Shown piece after piece: positions 1-7,151 of a stretch of DNA of 64,000 bases (the first letter of the stretch is position 1; each line of letters begins with the position of its first letter). The notes under the pieces were generated by a model that was given only the letters and a program-made list of their open reading frames with translations, made no database searches and was not told the DNA's origin. Position numbers and translations under genes: made by a program. Origin of the DNA: Pikeienuella litoralis (GTDB lineage Bacteria > Pseudomonadota > Alphaproteobacteria > Rhodobacterales > Rhodobacteraceae); the NCBI RefSeq assembly GCF_037646705.1, contig NZ_JBBHER010000002.1, positions 434,001 to 498,000 of the forward strand. The letters are read 5' to 3'.

Positions 1-425
1 ACCGGGTCTATGAGTATTTCCCGCGCCTTCGCGAGCGCGGCCGCTCCAAAGCGGGCTATCTTTCCGGCGGCGAGCAACAGATGCTGGCGATCGGGCGGGC
101 GCTGATGACGCAGCCGAAGCTGATCATGCTGGACGAGCCCAGCCTCGGGCTTTCGCCGATCCTGGTGCGTGACATCTTCGCCATCATCCGCGAGATCAAC
201 CGGAGGGACGGGCTTGGCGTCCTCCTGGTCGAGCAGAACGCGGCGGCGACGCTGGATATCGTCGACGCCGCCTATCTGATCGAAAACGGCCAGGTGGTGA
301 TGAGCGGCCCGGCCGAGACGCTGAAGGAAAATCCCGACGTGCAGGAATTCTATCTCGGCGGCGCGGGGCGGGTGGATTACCACGCCGTCCGCCATTACCG
401 GCGCCGCAAGAGATGGCTCAGCTGA
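1..425 (+). CDS. livF: Branched-chain amino acid ABC transporter ATP-binding protein, 3' part
   Basis: The reading frame is open from the left edge, so the N-terminus with Walker A lies outside the window. The visible part has the ABC signature (LSGGEQQM), the Walker B region (LIMLDEPSLGLSP) and the H-loop region (LLVEQNAAATLDI). LDEPSLGL and VEQN are typical of LivF, one of the two cytoplasmic ATPases of the Liv branched-chain amino acid or amide importer. The tail ends in an Arg-rich stretch, slightly longer than usual. The other liv genes would be upstream, outside the window. Substrate cannot be told from this fragment. Confidence 0.9.
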   Translation, partial: RVYEYFPRLRERGRSKAGYLSGGEQQMLAIGRALMTQPKLIMLDEPSLGLSPILVRDIFAIIREINRRDGLGVLLVEQNAAATLDIVDAAYLIENGQVVMSGPAETLKENPDVQEFYLGGAGRVDYHAVRHYRRRKRWLS

Positions 426-439
426 CGCGCCATTAATAG

Positions 440-460
440 GTATTGACAATACCGAATATG
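440..460 (+). promoter_or_regulatory. 21-bp motif, copy 1, upstream of DUF2249 gene
   Basis: The sequence fits GTATTG-N2-AAT-N-C-N3-ATATG. It contains the odd palindrome GGTATTG-A-CAATACC at 439-453. Two further copies lie at 1578-1598 and 1612-1632. It sits about 125 bp before the DUF2249 start. A shared operator for a nitric-oxide-type regulator is inferred; the regulator is not in the window. Confidence 0.5.
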
Positions 461-585
461 ACCTGAAGAAAGGCGGCGCCGGTTCCGGGCCGCTGCGGCG
501 CGCCCGGGCGGTTTCGTCGGCGGCGGTTCGGTGTCGCAACCGCCCCGCGGATGCATTTTCTCATGCGACCGAGGGAGAGTTTCCA

Positions 586-846
586 ATGACGACATCGGGA
601 GAGGCGTCGACGATGCAGGTTGTCGATGCGCAGAGCCTGGCGCCATTCGAGCGCCATGCGCGCATTTTCGAGATCGCCGACGCGCTGGAGCCGGGCGCGG
701 CGTTCATTCTGGTGAACACGCATGATCCGAGACCGCTCCACGCGCAGCTCGACGCCATGTATCCTGAAGAGTTCTCGTGGACCTATCTCGAGCAGGGGCC
801 TGCGAACTGGCGCATCGAGATCAGGAAGGTCGCAAGCGCCGCCTGA
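586..846 (+). CDS. DUF2249 domain protein
   Basis: An 86-residue soluble protein that matches the DUF2249 pattern: ERHARIFEIADAL, then FILVNTHDPRPL, then a C-terminal WTYLEQGPANWRIEI. The ATG follows a GGGAGAG ribosome site. DUF2249 proteins are small, have no proven reaction, and often lie beside nitric oxide, nitrite or Hcp-type genes. That fits the norCB operon 1.1 kb away and the 21-bp motif shared by both. A start at the internal Met10 is possible but has no better ribosome site. Confidence 0.8.
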   Translation: MTTSGEASTMQVVDAQSLAPFERHARIFEIADALEPGAAFILVNTHDPRPLHAQLDAMYPEEFSWTYLEQGPANWRIEIRKVASAA

Positions 847-918
847 TTTCGGCGCGGCCGCCGCCGATCCCCTGGCCATCGCGCCGTTGCGCGAGGCCCC
901 GGGATCGGCGGATACGCG

Positions 919-1116
919 TCACCTCGCAGCCGGCTTCGCATCGGCGCCGGCGGCGCGCGCCGACATATCCGAGAGACTGACGGCGACCGGGTCGCTGGCG
1001 GGGAAGGTGGCGCTCAACGCCTCGTCGAGAAGCGCGTCGAGACGGGCCTTCCGGGCCGCTTCAGCCACGCCTCCGTCCTGCGGGCTCGCGCGAGCCTCAC
1101 GCCAGGGCTCCAACAT
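919..1116 (-). CDS. Small FPASDP-motif protein
   Basis: A 65-residue protein with the core LDALLDEALSATFPASDPVAV. The DEAL-x4-FPASDP signature is found in many short, uncharacterised proteobacterial proteins; no function is known to me. The start is placed at ATG 1116 because GGAGGAG then lies 6 bases upstream; ATG 1122 directly abuts that site and TTG 1131 has none. Its start overlaps the 3' end of the DUF6522 gene by 20 bp on the same strand, so the two are probably co-translated. Confidence 0.6.
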   Translation of the reverse strand: MLEPWREARASPQDGGVAEAARKARLDALLDEALSATFPASDPVAVSLSDMSARAAGADAKPAAR

Positions 1117-1426
1117 TTTCATCTCCTCCAATTTCTGCGGGCGCGCCGCCCGTGGACGGGATGTGGCGCGGCGACCCTCTTGAGCCGGCGTCGGCGGATG
1201 CGAGGATGGTCCCGTCCGCGTCGACGGCGACGCGCGTTCCCCGATCCGCGGAGAAGAAGATCAGCCGCTTCCTTTCATGGAAACCGCCTTCCCCACGCTC
1301 GAACCAGCTGCTGATCGAGCCAAGGCGCATGCGCTGTTCGAGCTCGGCCGGGGTGATCCCGAACGCCTCGGCGACGGCGGCCGTGTCGACCGTGTTCCTG
1401 TCGTTTGAGATTTCGATCCTGATCAT
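1097..1426 (-). CDS. DUF6522 family protein
   Basis: A 109-residue protein starting MIRIEISNDRNTVDTAAVAE. The N-terminal half resembles a short winged or helical unit (AEAFGITPAELEQRMRLGSI), followed by a strand-rich part (RLIFFSADRGTRVAVDADG). This pattern matches DUF6522, known mainly from Rhodobacterales and often near NO or respiratory genes. ATG 1426 is preceded by a clear AGGAGG. It is divergent from the norCB operon, and two copies of the 21-bp motif lie in between. Biochemical role unknown. Confidence 0.7.
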   Translation of the reverse strand: MIRIEISNDRNTVDTAAVAEAFGITPAELEQRMRLGSISSWFERGEGGFHERKRLIFFSADRGTRVAVDADGTILASADAGSRGSPRHIPSTGGAPAEIGGDENVGALA

Positions 1427-1577
1427 CGGATGTCCTCCTGTCCCGGGGTGGGTGAAAGGGGCGCTCCGCGGCGCTCCCGCCGGTTGAAAGCGGCGCGCCC
1501 TCCGCGCCGGCCATCCGGCGCCGGGGCGCGAAAGTCGGTGACGGCGGCGAGACGCATGGTCGCTCCATTCATAATCA

Positions 1578-1598
1578 GTATTGACAATGCGTAATATG
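1578..1598 (+). promoter_or_regulatory. 21-bp motif, copy 2
   Basis: Fits GTATTG-N2-AAT-N-C-N3-ATATG. It lies in the gap between the divergent DUF6522 gene and the norCB operon, 34 bp start-to-start from copy 3. A binding site for a common regulator is inferred from the three copies. Confidence 0.5.
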
Positions 1599-1611
1599 GG
1601 GACGGAAATGC

Positions 1612-1632
1612 GTATTGCAAATACCGTATATG
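1612..1632 (+). promoter_or_regulatory. 21-bp motif, copy 3
   Basis: Third copy, with inner dyad GTATT-GCA-AATAC. It ends 39 bp before the first gene of the norCB operon, where an activator or repressor would act on that promoter. Confidence 0.5.
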
Positions 1633-1671
1633 TGGCGAGGTCGAAATTTCGACCATCGCGCGAGGAGAAAG

Positions 1672-2001
1672 ATGGTGATGGATCGTTCGAATGAACAGAG
1701 AGGCGCGCCCCCGTCCGGCCCGGGCGGGGGAATTTCACCTTCGAAGGCGCGATGGATCATCCGGCTTGCGGTGGCGGTCGTCGCCAGCGCCGTGAGTTTT
1801 TTCCTGTCCTGGCCCTATTGGCGCGACTTCAGCTACTGGCCGGAATCGAAGCCCATGTGGATGCTCTATTTCGTCGTCGGGTTCCTGCTGGCGATCTATG
1901 TGTTCCACGTCTTCCTCGGCGTGCTCGGGACGCTTTTCGAGCATGACGCCATCGAGCGCGCCAGATTGGCCGAGGCCGACGGCGACGGGGGCCGGCCATG
2001 A
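1672..2001 (+). CDS. Small membrane protein of the norCB operon
   Basis: A protein of about 109 residues with a Pro/Gly-rich N-terminus, two predicted membrane segments (around IIRLAVAVVASAVSFFLSW and MLYFVVGFLLAIYVFHVFL) and an acidic tail. AGGAG stands 4 bases before ATG 1672 and 10 before ATG 1678, so either start is possible. Its TGA overlaps the norC ATG as ATGA, which implies translational coupling. I do not recognise a family. Position suggests a small subunit or assembly factor of the reductase; this is inferred from context only. Confidence 0.7.
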   Translation: MVMDRSNEQRGAPPSGPGGGISPSKARWIIRLAVAVVASAVSFFLSWPYWRDFSYWPESKPMWMLYFVVGFLLAIYVFHVFLGVLGTLFEHDAIERARLAEADGDGGRP

Positions 2002-2966
2002 GCTGCCGCCCGGGCGAGCCCTGCGAAGAGGGCAAGAAGCGGCGGCTGGCGATCGGCATGCTCGGGGTGATGGCGCTGATCTTCATCGCGCTGTCGCTGA
2101 TGTCCTTTCTCGGGTCGCGCGTTCAGGCGATCCCGGATCAGGTCGAATACGCGGGGTCCGACGCGGTCTCTGGCAAGCGGGTCTTTCAGGCCTATAACTG
2201 CATGGGTTGTCATACGATCGTCGGCAACGGCGCGTATCTCGGGCCGGACCTGACGCAGGTCTACGCCAAGGTCGGCCCGGCCTGGCTCGAGGCGTTCCTG
2301 CCTTCGGCCGGCGCCTGGCCCACGCGCGCCGCCGTTCAGGTGCAATTGCAGAAATCGGAGGTCGCGGAGGAGGCCGGCGTCGACGAGATCGAAGCCTATC
2401 TCGCGAAGTATCCCGCCGCCGCCGAACGGATCGAGCGGCGCGCCGGCCACAAGACGATCATGCCGAACCTGCCCTTCAGCCGCGACGAGATCGGCGACGT
2501 CATCGCCTTTCTCAAATACACGTCGATGATGGACACCGAGGGCTGGCCGCCGGCGCCGCGCGTCGACGGGCTGACGTTCCGCCAGGCGATCAAGGCGCCC
2601 GCCGCCGCCGTTCAGGCCGCCGCGGCGCCGTCTCCCGGCCCGGCGCCGGCGGCGCCGGCCGATCCGGCCGCGCTCGGCGCCGCGCTGGTCGAGGACAATG
2701 GCTGCACAGCCTGTCACGCGCCGACCGGCGACGTCGTGGTCGGTCCCGGCTGGGGCGGGCTCTATGGCGAGGACGTGACGCTCGCCGACGGCTCGAACGC
2801 CCATGTCGACGACGCCTATCTGACCACGGCCATCACCGATCCCAACGCGCAGGTCGCCGCCGGGTTCGATGCGGACGTCATGCCGCCCTACGCCGACATT
2901 CTGAGCGATGACGAGATCGTCGCCATCGTCGCCTATATCCGCAGCCTCGGGGGAGAGGACCAATGA
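1998..2966 (+). CDS. norC: Nitric oxide reductase subunit C, diheme fusion
   Basis: A 322-residue membrane-anchored cytochrome c. One N-terminal helix (about residues 17-40) is followed by a NorC-like domain with heme site C68-x-x-C71-H72 and a likely Met ligand near M155 (IMPNLPF). An Ala/Pro linker (about 199-223) leads to a second cytochrome c domain with C236-x-x-C239-H240 and a likely Met ligand near M295 (VMPPY). Classical NorC is monoheme and about 150 residues, so the second domain is an addition. NorC passes electrons to NorB for 2 NO + 2 e- + 2 H+ to N2O. It overlaps norB as ATGA. Confidence 0.85.
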   Translation: MSCRPGEPCEEGKKRRLAIGMLGVMALIFIALSLMSFLGSRVQAIPDQVEYAGSDAVSGKRVFQAYNCMGCHTIVGNGAYLGPDLTQVYAKVGPAWLEAFLPSAGAWPTRAAVQVQLQKSEVAEEAGVDEIEAYLAKYPAAAERIERRAGHKTIMPNLPFSRDEIGDVIAFLKYTSMMDTEGWPPAPRVDGLTFRQAIKAPAAAVQAAAAPSPGPAPAAPADPAALGAALVEDNGCTACHAPTGDVVVGPGWGGLYGEDVTLADGSNAHVDDAYLTTAITDPNAQVAAGFDADVMPPYADILSDDEIVAIVAYIRSLGGEDQ

Positions 2967-4654
2967 TCCGGATCGAATATCAGACCCAACGGCTGAGCCT
3001 GCGTTTCTTCCTGGTGATGCTGATCCTGTTCGCGGTCCAGACCGGATTCGGCCTGCTTCTGGCGGCGCAGCACATCGACCCGATGCTGCTTTCGGGCGTG
3101 CTCAATTTCAACGTGGCGCGGGCCGAGCACACCAATCTCGGCATCCTCTGGATCCTCGCCGGCTTCATCGGCACGATCCTGTTCATCGGGCCGCTGCTCT
3201 CCAAGCGCGAGCTGGCGGCGCCCTGGCTGATAAAGATCCTGTTCTACGCGCTGGTCGCCGTCGTGATCTGGAACGTCATGACCCAGTATCTCGCGCAGGA
3301 CGGCGTCGCCGGCTGGTGGATGGGCCAGCCCATGCTGCAGGAGGGGCTGGAGTATCTGGAGGCGGGGCGCGTCGCCGATCTCGTGATCCTGATCGGGTTC
3401 GGGATCCTCTGCTACGTCGTCCTGCGCACCTTCCCGCCGGTCTCGCAATGGAATGAGATTCACTGGGGGCTGGGGCTTGGCGTCGTGGCGCTGACGGCGG
3501 TCTGGGTGTTCGGGCTCTTCTTCATCGAGCGGCTCGATCTTCAGGAGTATTTCCGCTGGTATGTCGTGCACTACTGGGTCGAGGGGGTCTGGGAGGTCAT
3601 CCATATCAGCCTCGTCGGCTTTCTGGTGGTGCTGATGTTCAACGCGACCGTCAAGGAGGTCGGCTACGCGGTCTTCTGGGGGATCACGCTGGTCTGGCTC
3701 TCGGGCCTTCTTGGCAACGCGCACCATTATTTCTGGGTGGGCACGCCGGAGTTCTGGCAATTCTGGGGCTCGCTTTTCAGCGCCCTGGAGCCGTTGCCGC
3801 TGATCTTCTGCTTCTGGCATATCTATCTCGACGCCCATCATGACCGCAAACCGATCTCCAACAAGCCGGCCTTCGCCTTTCTTCTGGGCTCGGTGGTGCT
3901 GGAGCAGGTGGGCGCCGGAATCCTCGGCTTCAGCATGACCTTCGCGCTGACCAATGTCTGGTCGCACGGCACCTGGGTGACGCTGAGCCACGCGCATCTG
4001 GCGCTCTTCGGCACGTTCGGAATGCTGGGCCTCTCCGCAGCCTATTATGCGGTTCCGCTGATGCGCGGCGCCCGGGATTTCGATCAGCGCCCCGGGCTCC
4101 TGGCCTTCTGGCTGGTGTTCGCGGGGATGCTGGGGCTCGCCTTCGCCTTCGCGATCGGCGGCACGGTCCAGGTCTTCGTCTACCGCGCGCTCGGCCTCGA
4201 CTGGTTCGGCGGCGATGTCTCGTCCGCGATGCGGATCTTCAAGCTGCTGACGCCGATCTTCGGCCTGATCTTCGCCGCCGGCGTCCTCCTTCTCGTCTAT
4301 GACCTCTTCACCATCGGTTTTCGCGCGGCCATCCCGCGGCCGCAGGCGGACCCGGCCCCGCTGCGCGCCGCCGGCTTCCGGCGATTGCTGACCGGCTGGG
4401 AGGCCGGGCTCTGGCTGCTCGGGATGTGGGTCTTCGGCGGGATCATCACGATGGGCCTGCTCAGCTTCAACCTCTCCAGCGTGCGCGCCGGCGGCCCGGG
4501 TCTGCCCTATCTCCTGGGCGGGGTGGGGTATTCCGGATTGTTCCTGGTGACGCTGCTCTTCGTCTCGCGCTTCCTGAGTTCGCTCAACGCGCGGGGCGTC
4601 GCGCCCGTGGCCGCGGCTGGAGGGAAAGCGCCCGCCATGGAGCCGGCGGAGTAG
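2963..4654 (+). CDS. norB: Nitric oxide reductase subunit B (heme-copper oxidase superfamily)
   Basis: A 563-residue integral membrane protein with about 14 hydrophobic segments; cytochrome-c NorB usually has 12 and about 450-470 residues. All expected catalytic residues are visible: H56 (EHTNL) and H345 for heme b, H343 for heme b3, H203, H254 and H255 for FeB, and the glutamates E207 and E211 (WVEGVWE) and E276 (SALEPLP). That supports NO reduction rather than O2 reduction. The extra two helices lie at the C-terminus, after residue 460. No norQ, norD, norE or norF gene follows. A terminator closes the operon. Confidence 0.85.
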   Translation: MIRIEYQTQRLSLRFFLVMLILFAVQTGFGLLLAAQHIDPMLLSGVLNFNVARAEHTNLGILWILAGFIGTILFIGPLLSKRELAAPWLIKILFYALVAVVIWNVMTQYLAQDGVAGWWMGQPMLQEGLEYLEAGRVADLVILIGFGILCYVVLRTFPPVSQWNEIHWGLGLGVVALTAVWVFGLFFIERLDLQEYFRWYVVHYWVEGVWEVIHISLVGFLVVLMFNATVKEVGYAVFWGITLVWLSGLLGNAHHYFWVGTPEFWQFWGSLFSALEPLPLIFCFWHIYLDAHHDRKPISNKPAFAFLLGSVVLEQVGAGILGFSMTFALTNVWSHGTWVTLSHAHLALFGTFGMLGLSAAYYAVPLMRGARDFDQRPGLLAFWLVFAGMLGLAFAFAIGGTVQVFVYRALGLDWFGGDVSSAMRIFKLLTPIFGLIFAAGVLLLVYDLFTIGFRAAIPRPQADPAPLRAAGFRRLLTGWEAGLWLLGMWVFGGIITMGLLSFNLSSVRAGGPGLPYLLGGVGYSGLFLVTLLFVSRFLSSLNARGVAPVAAAGGKAPAMEPAE

Positions 4655-4695
4655 GGGGGGCGCGCCGCCTCCCGCTCTCCGTCGCCGCCGCGCAT

Positions 4696-4733
4696 CCGGG
4701 CCCCGCCATTCGCTGGCGGGGCCCGGTTTCGTT
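4696..4733 (+). terminator. Rho-independent terminator after norB
   Basis: A perfect 13-bp stem (4696-4708 with 4714-4726) around a TTCGC loop, followed by TTTCGTT. It also lies beyond the 3' end of the convergent MFS gene, so it may serve both. Confidence 0.85.
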
Positions 4734-4750
4734 CAACCGCGCGGCGCCGC

Positions 4751-6016
4751 TCAGGCCGCCGCGGGCGCTCCACGCGGCCGGTGCGGGCGCGAGCGGTAGA
4801 TCAGCGTGAGCACGATGGCGAGGTTGATCAGGTTGAAGGCGATGCCGTTCAGGAACGCCATGCCGTAGGAGCCGGTGACATCGTAGATCCAGCCGGACAT
4901 CCAGCCGCCGAGCGCCATGCCGACGATCGTGGACATGATGACGATGCCGACCCGCGCGCCCGCTTCCGCCGGCGGCAGATATTCACGCACGATGATCGCA
5001 TAGGACGGGACCAGCCCGCCCTGGCTGAGGCCGAAGATCGCGCTGACGACGAAGAGCGAGGTGAGCCCGTCGAACGGGATATAGAGAAAGAGCGCGGTGC
5101 ATTGCAGGAGCGAGCCGATGAGAAGCGTCTTCACGCCGCCGATCACGTCCGACAGCATGCCCGACGCGATCCGGCTGCAGACCCCGCCGAGCAGCATCAG
5201 CGACAGCATCTGGGTCCCGACCCCGGCGCCGTAGCCGAGATCGACGCAATAGGCGATAATATGCACCTGCGGCATCGACATGGCGACGCAGCAGCCGATC
5301 CCGGCGACGCAGAGCAGGATCTGCAGCTGGCGCGGCGTGAATCCGGCGGTCATCGCCGCGGTCTGAGCGCGCTGGCTCGCCAGGTTCATGGCCCCGGCCG
5401 GCGGGCGCCGGCGGAGCAGCAGCGCGAGCGGGATCGAGAGCACGGGCACCATCACCGCGAGCGCGAGATAGACCGCCTTCCAGCCCTCGTCCGCCAGAAG
5501 GTCCGAGAGCGCCCAGGGCCAGAGCGCGCCGGCGAAGTAGTTTCCGCTCGCGGTCAGCGCGACGGCGACGCCGCGCCGGCGCATGAACCAGTGCGAGATA
5601 TCCGCCATGACCGGGGCGAAACTGGCCGAGGAGCCGCAGCCGATCAGGAAATGGATCGCGGTCAGAAACACGAAATTGGGGGCGATGGTGGCGAGCGCGT
5701 AGCTGAGGCCGAGAAGCGTTGCGGCGCAGCAGACGGAGATGACGACGCCGAACCGGTCGACCGCGCGGCCGACGACCACGCTGCCGACCGCGAAGCCGAT
5801 CATGGAGAACACATAGGGGATGCTGGCCTCGCCCCGGCCGATGTCGAACTGAGCCTGCACCGAGGGCAGCACGGCGATATAGGACCAGATGCCGACGCCG
5901 CCGGCGATGGCGATCAGCATCGTGACCAGAAGGCGGGCCCAGGAATAGCCGCTGTCGAAGATATCGTCCGGATCCCGGGCGTCCGCGCCCCGCGCGGCCT
6001 TGGTCTCGTTATGCAT
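4751..6016 (-). CDS. MFS transporter
   Basis: A 421-residue protein with 12 predicted membrane helices and the MFS motif A-like GRAVDRFGVV after helix 2. The overall pattern (YVFSMIGFAVGSVVVGRAVD and a long central loop around residue 210) resembles the monocarboxylate or oxalate/formate branch. It starts 6 bp after the meaB stop on the same strand, so it is probably co-transcribed with meaB and may move an organic acid linked to methylmalonyl-CoA metabolism. The substrate is inferred only from this linkage. Confidence 0.8.
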   Translation of the reverse strand: MHNETKAARGADARDPDDIFDSGYSWARLLVTMLIAIAGGVGIWSYIAVLPSVQAQFDIGRGEASIPYVFSMIGFAVGSVVVGRAVDRFGVVISVCCAATLLGLSYALATIAPNFVFLTAIHFLIGCGSSASFAPVMADISHWFMRRRGVAVALTASGNYFAGALWPWALSDLLADEGWKAVYLALAVMVPVLSIPLALLLRRRPPAGAMNLASQRAQTAAMTAGFTPRQLQILLCVAGIGCCVAMSMPQVHIIAYCVDLGYGAGVGTQMLSLMLLGGVCSRIASGMLSDVIGGVKTLLIGSLLQCTALFLYIPFDGLTSLFVVSAIFGLSQGGLVPSYAIIVREYLPPAEAGARVGIVIMSTIVGMALGGWMSGWIYDVTGSYGMAFLNGIAFNLINLAIVLTLIYRSRPHRPRGAPAAA

Positions 6017-6022
6017 TGGAGT

Positions 6023-7045
6023 TCATGCTTTCATGGGTTTGGAAATCGGATCCGGAGGTTTGGTGGGTTCGAGAAAAAGGGCCAGCAGTTCTTCGGCGGC
6101 GAGGCTCGGGGCGGCGTCTCCGGCTTCGACGCGCCGGATCGCCTCCGGCAATGCGCGCGCGATGCGCGGATCGGCGGCGAAGGCGGCCTTGAGGCCCTCG
6201 TCCAGCTCGAAGCGCATCCAGCGCACGGCCTGCGCCCGGCGGCGCGCGGCGTGAAAGCCGCTCTTGCGGCGATAGGCGTCGAGCGCGGTCAGCCGCGCCC
6301 AGACCCTCTCCAGCCCGTCGCCGGTGAGGGCGGAGGCGGTCATCGCGGCGGGGACGTCTTTCGGGTCGCCTTCGCGGCGGCGCATCAGGCGGAGCGCGCC
6401 GGCGTAATCCGCGGCGGTGCGGACGGCGGCGGCCTTCAGGTCGCCATCCGCCTTGTTGACGACGATGAGGTCGGCGATCTCCATGATGCCGCGCTTCACG
6501 CCCTGCAATTCGTCGCCGCCGGCGGGGGCGAGGAGCAGGAGGAACAGATCTGTCATGTCCGCGACCATGGTCTCGGACTGGCCGACGCCGACCGTCTCCA
6601 CGATGACGACATCGTGACCGGCCGCCTCGCAGAGAATGATCGCTTCGCGGGTGCGCCGCGCCACGCCGCCGAGCGCGGAGCGGGACGGAGAGGGGCGGAT
6701 GAAGGCGCCCGGCGCCCGGCTCAGCCGCTCCATCCGGGTCTTGTCGCCGAGGACCGAGCCGCCCGAGCGGGTCGATGAGGGATCGACCGCGAGCACCGCG
6801 ACCTTCAGGCCGCGCTCGATCATCTTGAGCCCGAACGCCTCGATGAAGGTGGACTTTCCGACGCCCGGCGTGCCGGTCAGGCCGAGCCGGATCGTGTGGC
6901 CGGAATCGGAATAGAGCGAGTCGATCAACTCTCTCGCGGTCGCGCGGTGGTCCTCGCGGGTCGATTCGACCAATGTGATCGCCTGGGCGAGGGCGCGCCT
7001 CTCGCCGCTGACCAGCCGCTTCCGCAAATCGTCCGCCGCGCTCAT
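6023..7045 (-). CDS. meaB: Methylmalonyl-CoA mutase-associated GTPase MeaB
   Basis: A 340-residue G3E-type GTPase. Walker A is GTPGVGKST (58-66), the switch region has VDPSSTRSGGSVLGDKTRM (88-105), the G3-like ETVGVGQSE is at 150-158 and the base-specificity motif NKAD at 197-200. MeaB loads and protects adenosylcobalamin on methylmalonyl-CoA or ethylmalonyl-CoA mutase. ATG 7045 is chosen because GGGAGG precedes it; an extension of 18 residues to 7099 lacks family similarity. No mutase gene is in the window. It is divergent from hrpB. Confidence 0.92.
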   Translation of the reverse strand: MSAADDLRKRLVSGERRALAQAITLVESTREDHRATARELIDSLYSDSGHTIRLGLTGTPGVGKSTFIEAFGLKMIERGLKVAVLAVDPSSTRSGGSVLGDKTRMERLSRAPGAFIRPSPSRSALGGVARRTREAIILCEAAGHDVVIVETVGVGQSETMVADMTDLFLLLLAPAGGDELQGVKRGIMEIADLIVVNKADGDLKAAAVRTAADYAGALRLMRRREGDPKDVPAAMTASALTGDGLERVWARLTALDAYRRKSGFHAARRRAQAVRWMRFELDEGLKAAFAADPRIARALPEAIRRVEAGDAAPSLAAEELLALFLEPTKPPDPISKPMKA

Positions 7046-7151
7046 GCCGCCTCCCACCGTGATCCTCCCGGTTCTGGCCGAAATCCGGCGCTTGGGCAAT
7101 GGCGGGGCCAGCGGGCTTCGCGCGGCGGCGGAAATGGCGTAGGCGGGGGCG

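Noticed and set aside
1423..1656. Possible leader gene in the DUF6522/norCB gap
   Set aside because: It overlaps the motifs and promoters and has no protein-like pattern.
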